64,000 bases of DNA, from positions 3,671,001 through 3,735,000 of the forward strand of contig NC_072800.1 of the NCBI RefSeq assembly GCF_028583425.1. The letters run 5' to 3'. The first letter of the stretch is position 1. Each line of letters starts with the position of its first letter. The notes beneath the pieces are model-generated. The model searched no databases. It saw only the letters and a program-made list of their open reading frames with translations, and was not told the DNA's origin. Source of the stretch: Eublepharis macularius (taxonomy: Eukaryota > Chordata > Lepidosauria > Squamata > Eublepharidae). The translations under genes and the position numbers were made by a program. Positions 54,090 to 64,000 of the stretch are shown one piece after another.

Positions 54090-54560
54090 TTATTTCTTTA
54101 TTTATGTTATTTATAGTCCATCTTTCTCACTGAGACTCAAGGCGGATTACTCAGTGTGAGTCAATGCAATCAATTTCAAAAATAAAAAACATGTAATAGG
54201 GTATATTACATGTTTGCAAATTTGCAAAGATTTAATATCAACAGAAATCCAATACATAGTTGAAGAAATTCTGAAACAGAGCATTAGCAATTCTAAGATA
54301 GACATATTAAACAACATAAGATCTAGCCAGTAGGATCATACTTAGTACTGTCTATAGTCACTCCTATCGCTTTACTGATGCATCTCTTTGAGACAGCTTC
54401 CATGCATTACAGCCCTCCTCTCTGAGTAAAAAAGCCCTCTTGAATAATTCAGTTTTGTATCATTTCCAGAAGGCCAGAAGAGTGAGAGTTTTCCTAAGCT
54501 CTTCAGGTAGTCCATTCCATAAAGTGGGGGCTACCACAGAGAATGCACATGTACACAACA
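54090..54560 (-). mobile_element. L2-like LINE 3' end (third in the row)
   Basis: GTCCATCTTTCTCACTGAGA, CTCAAGGCGGATTACTCAGT, then the same UTR and C-terminal codons (AAAGCCCTCTTGAATAATTC; GTAGTCCATTCCATAAAGTG). Confidence 0.8.
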
Positions 54561-54782
54561 GCTGTATCAAAGGCTGCAGATAGATCCAGAAGGAGTAAGA
54601 AAGAATGTGTCTACATTCAGGCAGATGTAATCCACTAAAGACTCTTCTGCCTCACTATATTACAGCTGGCATCTAGAACATTCCTGCTATTTTATCAGCA
54701 AAAAACTTTGCAAAGGTGTCATAGCTAATGGTCTGTTCTCAAGCCAGTATAGGTTCAGATTTAGGAGTCAGAAGATGTTTAT

Positions 54783-54912
54783 AGTTTCAGGTCAGTAGCC
54801 TTCTTGGTCTGCAGCAGAACAGCAGGATTTGAGTTCAGTAGCAACTTAGAGACCAACAAGATTTTCAGGGGATGAACCTTCCAGAGTCAAAGCTCTCTTC
54901 TTCAGAAGATGT
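54783..54912 (+). repeat. Interspersed repeat, T family
   Basis: GTTTCAGGTCAGTAGCCTTC, TTGGTCTGCAGCAGAACAGC, AGGATTTGAGTTCAGTAGC and AGAGTCAAAGCTCTCTTCTT. Confidence 0.8.
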
Positions 54913-55489
54913 TGAGATACCTTAAACAATTGGAATGGTTGTGAAGCGGCTGGTATAATGGTTGCAAAGAAATCTCTGAACCAAAACCGGGAAACTAAAT
55001 CAAAACGAGTCCCTTCCACTAAAAAGTCTGTGTGTTTCGGTTCAGTTTGTACCTCAGCAGCAGCAGGCAGGCACTAGACAGCAGCTTGATTTCCTGGATA
55101 GCACCAATCAGATCTCCAGAGGAGAGAGACCTTACAGTATGAATTAATTTTGTTGGCGAGAAGAGGGAAAGAGACCAACGCGTCCCCACCCCATCATTGC
55201 CCAGAAAATGGAATTTTCTTCCTCCCTGCCAATCCAGTCCTCGCAAAGAGAGAGCCCTCCCCTCCGCTTCTATCAACTTTGGAAAGGTTTGAAATAGAGT
55301 CTTCAATCATAGGCTGCAAATTGAAAGATACTTCCCTGGGAGTAAGCACTATTGAATAACATGGGGTTTACATCTGAGTAGACTTGTTTAGGATTGTTTA
55401 GGATTGCTTCCATAGTCTTTCAGGGGTCTCTCTTTTTCTAAGTCAAATGGCAAACCCCTTTCAAAAATAAAATAAAATATATATATATA
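54913..55489. other. Interval with no recognised gene
   Basis: A short AT microsatellite lies at 55474-55490; GTTTAGGATT is repeated at 55387-55405. Confidence 0.45.
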
Positions 55490-55537
55490 AATCCTGGGTT
55501 GGTCCTGATGAAGACCATTCAGCTTGGATGATGAATA

Positions 55538-56418
55538 GAGGTGGTCATGGACTGGGAAAACCCCACGGATTGCTGGCTCGTGGTCTGTCGATTTTCATGG
55601 ACCACGGACCATGAACTTTTCACAGACCAGCTCTGTTCACGGACTCCACCCCCTTCATACCCAGAGAGCCCAAACTCACAGAGAATCTTCAACAGCCTCT
55701 CCTCCAGCCACCTTCCAAGTTTGGTCAAGATTGCATTTCAGACATCCAAGTTACAGACCCCCAAAGTGGCTGCTCCTAGGAAACTTCCAGTAGATACTGG
55801 AGTCGCAAATGCCAATTGACTTACATTAGCTAGCAGTACGAAAAAGGTGCAATGAGGCAAAATCAAACAGAAAAGAGTGGGGGAAGAGCCCCTCACTCAC
55901 TACACAGACACTTTCCCAGCCGTTGCCTTGGGAATTCATTCTTGCTCCTTGCTCGACATAGAGAAGAATTGGAGCTCTCTGGTTGGCAGGCAGAGCTGCC
56001 TATCAAGGTTCTGAGGGCTAAGATTGGCTGCAGAACGTCCACCTCTCCCTTGCAGAATGGGAGCTCTCTGGTTGGCAAGCAGAGCTGCCTATCAAGGTTT
56101 TGAGGGCTAAGATTTGTGTTGCTATGGCTGCAGAATATCCCCCCCTCCGTTCCCTAGGGAATTTATTCTTGCTCCATAGAGCTCGGCAGGAAGAGCCATT
56201 AAGTTTTTAAGGGCTGCAAAAGGTCTGTGGACATCCTCTCCAATGCATAGGAAACTGATAGATTGGCGCCAGGATGTTTGGACCCACAGACCAATGGACC
56301 GGGCCAAACGGACCAAAATTCATGAAAAAGGTGAATCCCATGAACTGTGTGTTCACGAACCACAAACCGGGCCAGACCATGCAAAATTTTGGTCTGTTTT
56401 CCAGACCGTGCCCACCTC
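55538..56418. mobile_element. DNA element with GAGGTGG ends, inserted in the LINE
   Basis: An 881-bp element with ends GAGGTGGTCATGGAC and CCGTGCCCACCTC, flanked by TA on each side. Sub-terminal words CACGGACC, TTCACGGACTCC and AAACGGACCAAAATTCATGA are of the kind found in squamate GATGTGCACGG elements. The middle carries an about 80-bp tandem duplication (GGAGCTCTCTGGTTGGCA..., 55970-56110). No transposase frame. Confidence 0.65.
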
Positions 56419-56750
56419 TAATGTTGCAGTCACACCAAACAATCACTCTAGGTGTTTACAGCACCACATCCAAGAGCACCTCTGCTAACTCAGAAAGGTT
56501 GCTTACTCGGGAACTAGGAGGCTGGTAAACCAACAGAACACCGTTGCAGAAGGTGAAAGCCTTTGACAATACATAGAACACGTAATCTATCCTTAGTTCC
56601 CAATGTAAGGAGAATACAATCAATGCCGGCTATAGTTTGCACCACTGCAGTAGTTGAAAGACTTGCAGAAGATTACAGCAACCCCTCCTCCCCAGTCACC
56701 TGTGAGAGGCTTATGGAGGACCACATAATGAGGTGGAGTTAGTTGGGACA

Positions 56751-56903
56751 CAAGATTTGAGTCCAGTGGCACCTTGGAGACCAACAAGATTTTTGGGGGG
56801 TATAAGGTTTCAAAAGTCAAAGCTCCCTTCTTTAGATATGTATCTGAAGTAGACTCAGATCCTGTTGTTCTACTGCAGACCAACACAACTACCTACCTGA
56901 AAC
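56751..56903 (-). repeat. Interspersed repeat, T family, inserted in the LINE endonuclease
   Basis: A 153-bp copy flanked by TTAGTTGGGACA (56739-56750) and TTAATTGGGACA (56904-56915), a 12-bp duplication with one mismatch. Its right end reads ACTGCAGACCAACACAACTA, CCTACCTGAAAC. Confidence 0.85.
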
Positions 56904-57041
56904 TTAATTGGGACAGACACACCCTGTCATTTTCTTCAAACCACATCTCTTTTATACAAGCCAGGTAAATTCCTTCTTCCTGAAACATCCTGGCAAGGTG
57001 AGCAGTTACATTTCTCACTGATCTGGTATTGCATAGAATTA

Positions 57042-58334
57042 GCAAAGAAGTGGAGGGAATTGGAGTTTCTCAGGAGGCTACAGAGATTAGATAGGCAGTG
57101 AACATCCTTGTCTGAGATTGGCCATCTTTGATCAATCCTACCCCCACATCTACCAACTCCCACCTGCCCTGGAAGAGTACATATGTCATACATTCTGCTC
57201 CGGGTAGAGATTGTCCCCAGGACCATAAAGATATGCCACAAACATGTCACATTCCAAATGTTAATGGCCACCATGCAGTGGTCCAGGGTTACAGCCATGA
57301 TAAGCCAGGGATACAGCCAGGGATACAGCCATGATGTTAGCATTGTCCAAAAGGCAGTGTTTATATCGCAGCTGTTCCAGCTCTCTCGATATGTAGCTGG
57401 CAGGGCTCTCTTGATGCAGGCAATGGCTGGGCCCCAGCTGTGTGCCCCAGGCTAAGGGCCACGTCCCAAGAGCCTTGAGCTCTCACCCTTTGGTTCGCAC
57501 CCTACGGCTCGTGCCTCCAGAGTGAGGCTGCCTTTCAAGGGTCTCCAGCAGATCTCAGTTACCTGTTAGGGACAAGCAGGGAGATGTAGTGGGTGCGGTC
57601 CAAGCAGCCTCTTGAGGGATGCCAGCATCCTTCGAACACCCATGATTTGCTTTCTGGCAGGTGCATCCAAATGGTACCGTAGAATACGTCCACCCATTAG
57701 CAGGAAGGCCAGACAATAGAAAAATTCAGTGTCTTTGAAAAAAAGAAAACATATTGCTGGACATTTCTCAAAAGTCATGTATAAGGAAGAAACTTCTTAC
57801 ATCTAAGTGACTGAGTGTGTTTGAGGGCTATGTACAAATAACAATAATGTATCCAAGAGTTCTGCTAGTTCCCATAAAAACTGGAGGCGTATTTCACTCT
57901 CACATCTGAAATGGTTAATCTTTACTACATATTTAAAATGTCAGTTTTCCTGTCTCAGAGAGGCCCACTCCTTGTTAAAAAAATGATCTCCACTTTGGGT
58001 TTATCTCCCTCCACTGTCTTGGTGTTGGGACAAACTTTTGTCCTCTCTGGTTGTGCATCAGAGACAAAAGACAGTGAGTTAGCAGAGTGGATGGGACTGC
58101 ACTTAATCCTTGGGAGAAGCATCACCACAACTTTGTTTTACGTGTAGGCACAGGTAGGATCCATCCCATTAGCATTTCCCAGCTACAGGATCTGTGCCCG
58201 TATTTGCTCAGCCTTCATGTCATTTCCACCTTGGACAAAGACTGCAATAATTCAGTTGAGAAAATTTCTCACAATTTGGTGACCTTCTGCATACAAAGCA
58301 CTTGCTCTACTTCTGAGCCACAGACCTGGGGCAG
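57042..58334. other. Interval with no recognised gene; may include LINE 5' sequence
   Basis: A 135-codon minus-strand frame (57343-56936) overlaps the endonuclease start in another frame. AGCCAGGGATAC is tandemly repeated at 57302-57325. Nothing else recognised. Confidence 0.4.
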
Positions 58335-58445
58335 AGGTGGGCAGCCATGTTGTACCAGAGCAGAAGAGCAAGCCCTAAAGCCAGCAGCATTCAAAAGACT
58401 AACCAGATTTCCATGGCACAAGCCCTCAAGCGTCAGTCTCTGATA
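58335..58445 (+). repeat. Interspersed repeat, T family, diverged
   Basis: GTGGGCAGCCATGTTGTACC, AGAGCAGAAGAGCAAGCCC, AAAAGACTAACCAGATTTCC and CAAGCGTCAGTCTCTGATAA. Confidence 0.6.
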
Positions 58446-59194
58446 AAGGAAACTTGAGTCTCAAATCCTGGTGCAAGCTCCAATAAGTGGGCTATTGGTG
58501 TGCTGCTTTTCAAGTCACCAAAAGGAACTAATACTGACACCTTTCCACACTTGCATAAATCCAGCACCGTCACCTTCAAACTGAGAGTAAAGATGAAACA
58601 AACAAAGCTTTGGAAAATGAATATTCTGATTAAAAGATTTGCTACAGTCACTGAGCCTTTGGCTTTTGGATGTTCATAAATGTTCACATGACATTTAACT
58701 TAGCTTAATTTGCTTGATATGCTTGTTTAATGAAGTCAAAATCGTTTGATTAAAGTGAGTGAATGTTTAATTCATCATTTTTTCCCCCTTGAACAGAGAG
58801 CAAATTGAAGGAATTAAAGTAAGTCAGATTGGACTAATTTAACAAATGCTGACATTTTCAACAACATGGAGTGAGACACTTTGTTTCCATGGATGCTTCA
58901 GAGAAACAAGTTGAACAGTCAACCAATCCCAAGCTGCTCAAATACTAAGGAATCCTTCCTGAGTTAGTAAATGAAGCTGCATGGAACTCTGACCTAACAA
59001 ATATCTCCCAGTAAACTTGAGCCAACAAGGATTCAAGAACGTTTCATGGAAAAGAATAAGAATCATATGCAAACATGGTTCCCCTAAATGTTTGTACAGC
59101 TCTGTCAAGCTGGGGCTCACCACCTGCTGCACGGGCTGTGTCTGTCGCGGTGTCGCCTGGCCCGCAAGGTGCTCCTGTCTTGCCTAGCAGGGCC
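58446..59194. other. Interval with no recognised gene
   Basis: AT-rich; nothing recognised. Confidence 0.45.
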
Positions 59195-59198
59195 GCCT

Positions 59199-60301
59199 TG
59201 TTACTGGAGCTGGTCTCCTTGCAATAAAATGGTTTGTGGGGGAACTAGCTAGCAAGGAGAATGGCTATGCAAGATGCCGGTAACCGCAGAGATCTGTTAC
59301 CAGTTTCTGCCAGGCCCCTTCCCAAGGGAGCAAACAAGGCTGGTTCTTAAGGTCCAACAATAACTTGTATTAAGAACAAAATGACATGCACATACACGCA
59401 GAATTACAGGGTAAAAATAATTACACACACACAGAGCCCTAGAAGGTTAGTAAGAAATTGGGAATAGAGAGAGAGAGGAAGCAAATATATCTACCTATCC
59501 TGAAGAGGGGTCCAGTCCACGGAAAAAGAAAGTAGCTTTGAACACCAGCGTCCTTGGCTAGGAGAGCAAGAGGCTTGGGCAAACCTCAAGGGAACAGTGC
59601 TTATGGATCTGGAAGCGTGTACGATGAGAGAGAGGCTTAGGGAAGTGACCCTAAGGAAGCAGCGCTTGGACTCAGGAAACATGCATGATTTGAATGAGGC
59701 CAGGGCCGTACCTTTACAGGTAAAGTGTGCCCTGAGCTGGAGGAGCCCTCCTAGCTGTTAGAACAAAGTCTCCAACGGTCAGTTCCTGAGTTTGACAAAA
59801 GGTTTGATTGCCTTGAGGGGTAGCTGCCGGGGCATGTGAAAGGAAATGTAAAATCTGTTCTAGCACTGCACAAAAGGGATCGTTAGTTAATTCCACCAGA
59901 GCTGAGTTGATGAATTTAGGTGGGGACTATACTTTCCCAGGAACAACTGTATGAAATTACGAATGTCATTTGATTAGCTCCTCAATCAAGGACAGGAGAT
60001 CTCATCACGGAAGGAGGGAAAGGAACATGCTAAGTGGGGATGACTCTGAGACCTTTGTTGCACTGGATCCCTTCGGGGCTAGAAGGATAGTAAATCCAAT
60101 CGCCTCTCAATCACTCCGCATTCCTGTGCAGCATTCCATGCATGCCGTGTTCTCCTGGGTGGGACTCAGCAACTGTCGGGGGTCCTCTGGCGGCAATAAC
60201 AGCAGCCATTTTAACTCCAGAGGCCTGAACATTTTTAATATCACAAGCAGCCATATATAAAACTGCTATTAAAATGCTGGAGGCCAAGGCGACCGCTTAC
60301 A
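59199..60301 (-). mobile_element. Solo LTR, family 2, with 4-bp duplication
   Basis: A 1103-bp unit. On the minus strand it reads TGTAAGCGGTCGCC...CCAGTAACA. GCCT precedes it (59195-59198) and follows it (60302-60305) on the plus strand. Its right part shares GTGGGGGAAYTAGC and its left part GACCRCTTACA with the copy at 2340. No retroviral interior. Confidence 0.75.
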
Positions 60302-60305
60302 GCCT

Positions 60306-60894
60306 GCTCAGCCCTTCCAGTGGAGGCCGCCTTCTCCTCGGTTTTCGCAAAGGCTCCTCCCATATGGCCTCAGATTGGTGGGGTGAGGGCGGGGTAGAGT
60401 GCCCCTAGAACCCATGGTCCCACCCAAGGAGCTGGCCCTTAGCTTCAGGTTCAGCCCTCTCTTCTCTCTTCCGGCCAGGATATGGAGCCCTCCTTTTATC
60501 CCCTGCCTGCTAATGCTAACCCTGCCCCATCTCCCAGCCTCCCAGCCCCAATGTGAGTCCCACCACCTGGGCTACTGTTGGCTGCAGCAATTGCTGAGTC
60601 GGGCGCCACTGCCACTCTCCGCTGTGTCCCTGCCACTGCTGCTGCCTCTCCCGCCGCCGCTGGCCCCACAGCCGTCCCTTCCAGGTAAGTGGGCTGCTGG
60701 TGACTGAAGTCCGGGCAGTGCTGGGCAGCTGGCCCCGGACAAGCTCTTTGAATATTTATCTACTTCCGATATTCATTTTAATTCTTCCTTCGGTACAAAA
60801 GAATGGGAGCAAAAAGTGACACCTCCCAAACATTCCTTCCAATTGTTGGTCTAGATGAATAGTGAATTCTTCCTGAATGCTGATGGGAAAGTTT
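60306..60894. other. GC-rich interval with no recognised gene
   Basis: 60540-60720 is rich in CTGCC and CCGCC words and open for 102 codons (60399-60707), low complexity. CCAGGTAAGTGGG at 60679-60691 also occurs at 17270-17281, so part may belong to the longer GGGTTGCC-ended element family. Confidence 0.35.
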
Positions 60895-61005
60895 TTGCAA
60901 AGTGGTAGCTGCGTAAGCCTGCTGTAGCAAAATAAAACTAAAGTTCAGGGTCACCTTATAGACTTAATATTTATTTCAATAGTAGCTATTGTGAGTCATA
61001 GCCTA
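60895..61005 (+). repeat. Interspersed repeat, T family, diverged
   Basis: TGGTAGCTGCGTAAGCCTGC, TGTAGCAAAATAAAACTAAA, then AGGGTCACCTTATAGACTTA and ATTGTGAGTCATAGCCTACT. Confidence 0.6.
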
Positions 61006-61069
61006 CTTAGATAGATAGGAAGTCTTTGCCTACACCATTAGATATTACATCTATTATATGTTGTATGAT

Positions 61070-61102
61070 CTTTCTCTCTCTCACACACACACACACACAC
61101 AG
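61070..61102 (+). repeat. CT/CA microsatellite
   Basis: A short TC run followed by about eleven CA units. A second CA run is at 61210-61221. Confidence 0.85.
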
Positions 61103-61660
61103 GGACTGGGGGAGAATGGCATACCCTCTGTTATTATGATCTCTGATATGTGAAGGGCCTGGCACTAAATGGATACTCGAGTGGAGACTGCAGGTGCAAT
61201 TCCAATAGCCACACACACACACTGGCTTTGGTGAGGATTTCCGATGGATGTTCAATTTCCAAAAGGCTACATTGTTGGAATTCTGATTCATCCCTCATGG
61301 GAGCAGTACAAGCCCCTGGTTTGGTCCTTGGCTTCTTGAGGAACTTCTGAAGCAGGATTCAGCCACGTCCCAGGAGATGTTTTGCTCTGTCTGACTGTAG
61401 CATCGCCACTGCTGGTGGCCACCTGCTGATCCTTTCCAATTTTACCAGTTTTTGCTTATTCATTTGTTGTTTTGTTTTATACGGAGGATGACATTCTGAC
61501 AGATCATCACCTAGGAGAGTGTGAAACCCCCTGGAGAAATTACTTTTGTCCTGTCAAAACATTTTCAGCTTGCCAAGAAATCCCTCCAACATCTTCCAGA
61601 TGCAGGAAATACTAAATCCTTTGATTTTTGCTGTGGGTGACAATCAGTGGCAGACACATG

Positions 61661-61852
61661 GGCCCTTTTCACACTGCTTACCTTGACTCGCAATGACGCG
61701 GAACATTGCGCTAAAAACGCAGAACATCTCGTTTTCTTGTGTGAGATTTGCGCGACGTCGCACAAATCTCGCTCGAGAAAATGCGATGTTCCGCGTTTTT
61801 AGCGCGATGTTCCGTGTCGTTGCGAGTCAAGGTAAGCAGTGTGAAAAGGGCC
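61661..61852. mobile_element. Snap-back DNA element, GGCC family, with ATG duplication
   Basis: A 192-bp near-palindrome starting GGCCCTTTTCACACTGCTTA and ending GTAAGCAGTGTGAAAAGGGCC; arms pair for about 85 bp through CGCGGAACATTGCGC words. ATG flanks it (61658-61660 and 61853-61855). Confidence 0.85.
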
Positions 61853-62304
61853 ATGTTCTTTTGCTTACAGAGTTTTCTACAACCACCAGTGGAGCAAAAA
61901 GCAAAGTGTGTGCATTTGACAGGATTTCTGAAGTATGGTCCAGTCGATGCCTTGGGCTTTGGATCCAAACCTGGCCCAGTCTAAAGTGGGTCATTCACAG
62001 CCTGCCGAGAACATCCCTTTCCAACATCTTTCCTTTTCCCATTTACTGAAAAGAAGTTTGGGAAAGATAGCTCCCAGTGGGTCCCTGAAAAGTGTTCATC
62101 GATACCTCAAATGTCCACTTCTCATGGTGGAAGCCCCTGGGAACTGCATCTGCTACAGCGTCCAGCACCCTGGATGCTCCTGCAAAGCTGCCAGACAATG
62201 TCCAGGGTCTCTGGAAGTCCCTCTGAGCAGCCCTAGAGCACTTCCCATCCTCCATTTTGGTAAATTAGAGGAAGTGTTTGTATGAGAGGGTCATTCTGCA
62301 GGTA

Positions 62305-62516
62305 TGGTTGCCAACCCCCAGGTGGGGCCTGGAGATATCCTGGAATTACAACTGATCTCCACAATACAGAGATCAGTTCCCCAGAGCAAATGGCTACTCT
62401 GGGAGCTAGAATGCATGGCGTGATACCCCAGTGCAATCCCTGTCCTCCCAAAATCCACCCTTCCAAGACTCCACCCCCAAAACCATCAGGAATTTCCAAA
62501 TCTGCAGTTGGCAACC
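62305..62516 (+). mobile_element. TA-flanked short DNA element (GGGTTGCC family), best copy
   Basis: A 212-bp element starting TGGTTGCCAACCCCCAGGTG and ending CTGCAGTTGGCAACC, with TA at 62303-62304 and 62517-62518. Ten terminal bases (GGTTGCCAAC) are exact inverted repeats. The interior serves as reference for the other copies. Confidence 0.85.
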
Positions 62517-62683
62517 TATCTGTGTGCTGCAAGAGCGCTGCTGGGGCCATGCATGAGACCAGAGTTCAGAAGCCTAAACCGTTTGGATTGGATCTGCTAA
62601 CAGAACAGAGGAATCTGACACACCCAGTGAGCACCCAATACCGATTGTCTGGTTGGAATAGTCTTCCATTCCCATTTTATAAG

Positions 62684-63438
62684 TGTAAGCCTGTACTGGA
62701 AAAAAGGGTTTGGGGCCTAGGACCTAGGCCCGAGTAATAGACTGCAGATACATAGACCAGACTAACAGATAACTGAGCTGTACCTAGGGTTGTTTAATTT
62801 GCTTGTTTAGCAAAGGCCCATGGGGCATGTATATAAAAAAGAGGTCACCATGACTAAGAGGAGTGGTGCTATACAGGACTAGGCTAGCTGGAAATACTAA
62901 AGGGGGGAAGAGCTGCTGCTGCTGCTGCTGCTTGGAAAGCAAAGCTTTCTTCCAAGCTTTGGAGCCAAGATCATCACAGAGCTGAAACTACTGGCTGGAA
63001 GAGCTGAACTCTTCTCCTCCCTGGAAGAACTGCAGTAGCTGGGAAGAGCTGAAGAAGCAAGAGCAGGAATTGCTGGCAGCTGAACTCATTCACTGCTTGA
63101 GACTAGCACCCTAGCACAGAGCTGCCCCACTTCGTCTTGCTAGGAGAAAAGGGGGACTGCTCCTAGGGCAACAAGCAAGCCCCAGGATTCAGACAGCATC
63201 TTCACAAGAAGAGTCCTGCTGTGGCAAGGCCTGCTGGATATTTGGGACACTGTTCCAGGCAAAGACTCTGGCCAAATCTACAGAACTGTCTGCACACTTT
63301 ACCCAGGGGGTTGTGAGTAGGACTGTACTCTGGGGTCACTGTTTACTGATCCAGTATTAATAACTTGGGGAATAAATTGCATTTATATTGGAATTGGTAA
63401 ACATATTGAACCTGGTCCTTGGGACTCTGGGGGTTACA
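62684..63438 (+). mobile_element. Solo LTR, family 3, with 4-bp TAAG duplication
   Basis: A 755-bp unit starting TGTAAGCCTG and ending GGGGGTTACA; TGTAA and TTACA are inverted. TAAG is exact on both sides (62680-62683 and 63439-63442). TATAAAA is at 62832-62838, and AATAAA at 63371-63376, 63 bp before the end. A (CTG)7 run is at 62912-62934, between TATA box and polyadenylation signal. No interior remains. Confidence 0.88.
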
Positions 63439-63442
63439 TAAG

Positions 63443-64000
63443 GGTGGATCTAAACAGAATTTTTCAAATGACAAATTCATTAGGAAAGATATAGTTCCTC
63501 CTCTGTACCTGAAAACTAGATTCCAATGGCATCAAATGTAACATTAGTATTGTACAAAAAGTTTCCTGGCAAAGAATTAGGTTTCCAAATGCTTAAATAA
63601 ACATGGAGTTATCAGCTATTTCTTTCATGCACTTCCTGCTCTCTAATCAGCATTGGTAGATCCCACAGTTGTAGAGCAGCCTCTGAATCTTCGCTGAACG
63701 CACAAATGATATAATTGAGATCTTTGGTCTTGTGTTGGTCTTATTTAGGGATGTGCAAAATCTTGCACATTCTTGAGTTCTGTCTCTTGCTTTCCTTTCT
63801 GATTTCACAACCATTTTTGTGACAGCAGGGCTCTTCTTGAGTTCTTTCCCCTGAAAAACTAGTCGAGGGAATTGGCGTGCCTATTTTAGTGGCAGGTTGT
63901 CAGGCACGTGGCATTTTCCACCCACAAACGCCGCACTTTCCATTCCGTTTTGCTTTCTGTCTCTTCGATCCATGGCCAAATGTGACAGCCACTCTGGTGT
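63443..64000. other. Right edge; possible start of a GATGTGCA-type DNA element
   Basis: TTAGGGATGTGCAAAATCTTGC at about 63746-63767 resembles the end of squamate GATGTGCA elements; the window ends before the other terminus. No gene recognised. Confidence 0.3.

Larger units (their letters stand above)
55490..57041 (-). mobile_element. L2-like LINE endonuclease domain, split by two later insertions
   Basis: Downwards from 57041 the minus strand reads ILCNTRSVRNVTAHLARMFQ, IYLACIKEMWFEENDRVCLS, then a T-family repeat, then QLTPPHYVVLHKPLTGDWGG, GVAVIFCKSF, and further LAEVLLDVVL (stop) TPRVIVWCDCNI. At 56420 a DNA element intervenes, and the frame resumes below 55536 with AEWSSSGPTQDL. The order (N-R-S-V-R-N start, GGGVAV, then C/GDCNIHAEW) is that of the APE-type endonuclease of L2-like LINEs. 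The element probably extends further up to about 57500, where I cannot define its edge. Confidence 0.75.

Noticed and set aside
60399..60707. 102-codon proline/leucine-rich frame in CTG/CCG-rich DNA ending near GGTAAGTGGG, as if a first exon
   Set aside because: Low complexity, no recognised domain, and CCAGGTAAGTGGG recurs at 17270 in a repeat-like context.

Overview
The window looks like a stretch of a vertebrate nuclear genome, most likely a squamate reptile (a gecko-like lizard is my guess, an inference only). The reasons are the mixture of repeats: L2-like and CR1-like LINEs, tRNA-derived and 5S rRNA-derived SINEs, Penelope-like elements, many short inverted-repeat DNA elements, and a gammaretrovirus-like provirus. 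I found no convincing host exon, tRNA, rRNA or ncRNA gene. Almost every recognisable reading frame belongs to a mobile element, and all of those are broken.

Layout. 1-10 kb: the 3' end of an L2-like LINE at the left edge, a solo LTR (2340-3297), scattered short DNA elements and a second LINE fragment (8882-9625). 10-20 kb: an L2-like 3' end, a tRNA SINE, a 1.2-kb solo LTR (13055-14249), snap-back DNA elements, and an LTR nested in a DNA element (15945-16771). 20-29 kb: SINEs, one split by a 480-bp LTR-like insertion; CR1 3' ends on both strands; and two long hairpin elements (24782-25139 and 26479-26703). 30-40 kb: a decayed LINE reverse transcriptase with a younger LINE tail inserted in it, 5S-derived SINEs, and a second copy of the 1.2-kb solo LTR (34679-35877). 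40.1-47.3 kb: a 7.17-kb class I endogenous retrovirus with two LTRs that look identical by eye, a 4-bp target duplication and a wrecked interior. 47-49 kb: SINEs and hAT-like elements, one nested in the other. 49.9-52.5 kb: a minisatellite of roughly 50-bp period that contains a Penelope-like reverse-transcriptase fragment. 52.6-57 kb: L2-like LINE pieces on the minus strand, with the endonuclease part split by two later insertions. 58-64 kb: two more solo LTRs, hairpin and TA-flanked DNA elements, and little else.

The parts do not form a pathway. The window is a layered record of insertions, and many boundaries can be fixed by target-site duplications: 4 bp for LTRs, 8 bp for hAT-like elements, 3 bp for two hairpin families, TA for a third family, and 10-13 bp for retroposed elements. 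The most interesting item is the provirus: its LTRs say it is young, while its genes are thoroughly defective. That suggests a defective retroviral genome copied in trans.
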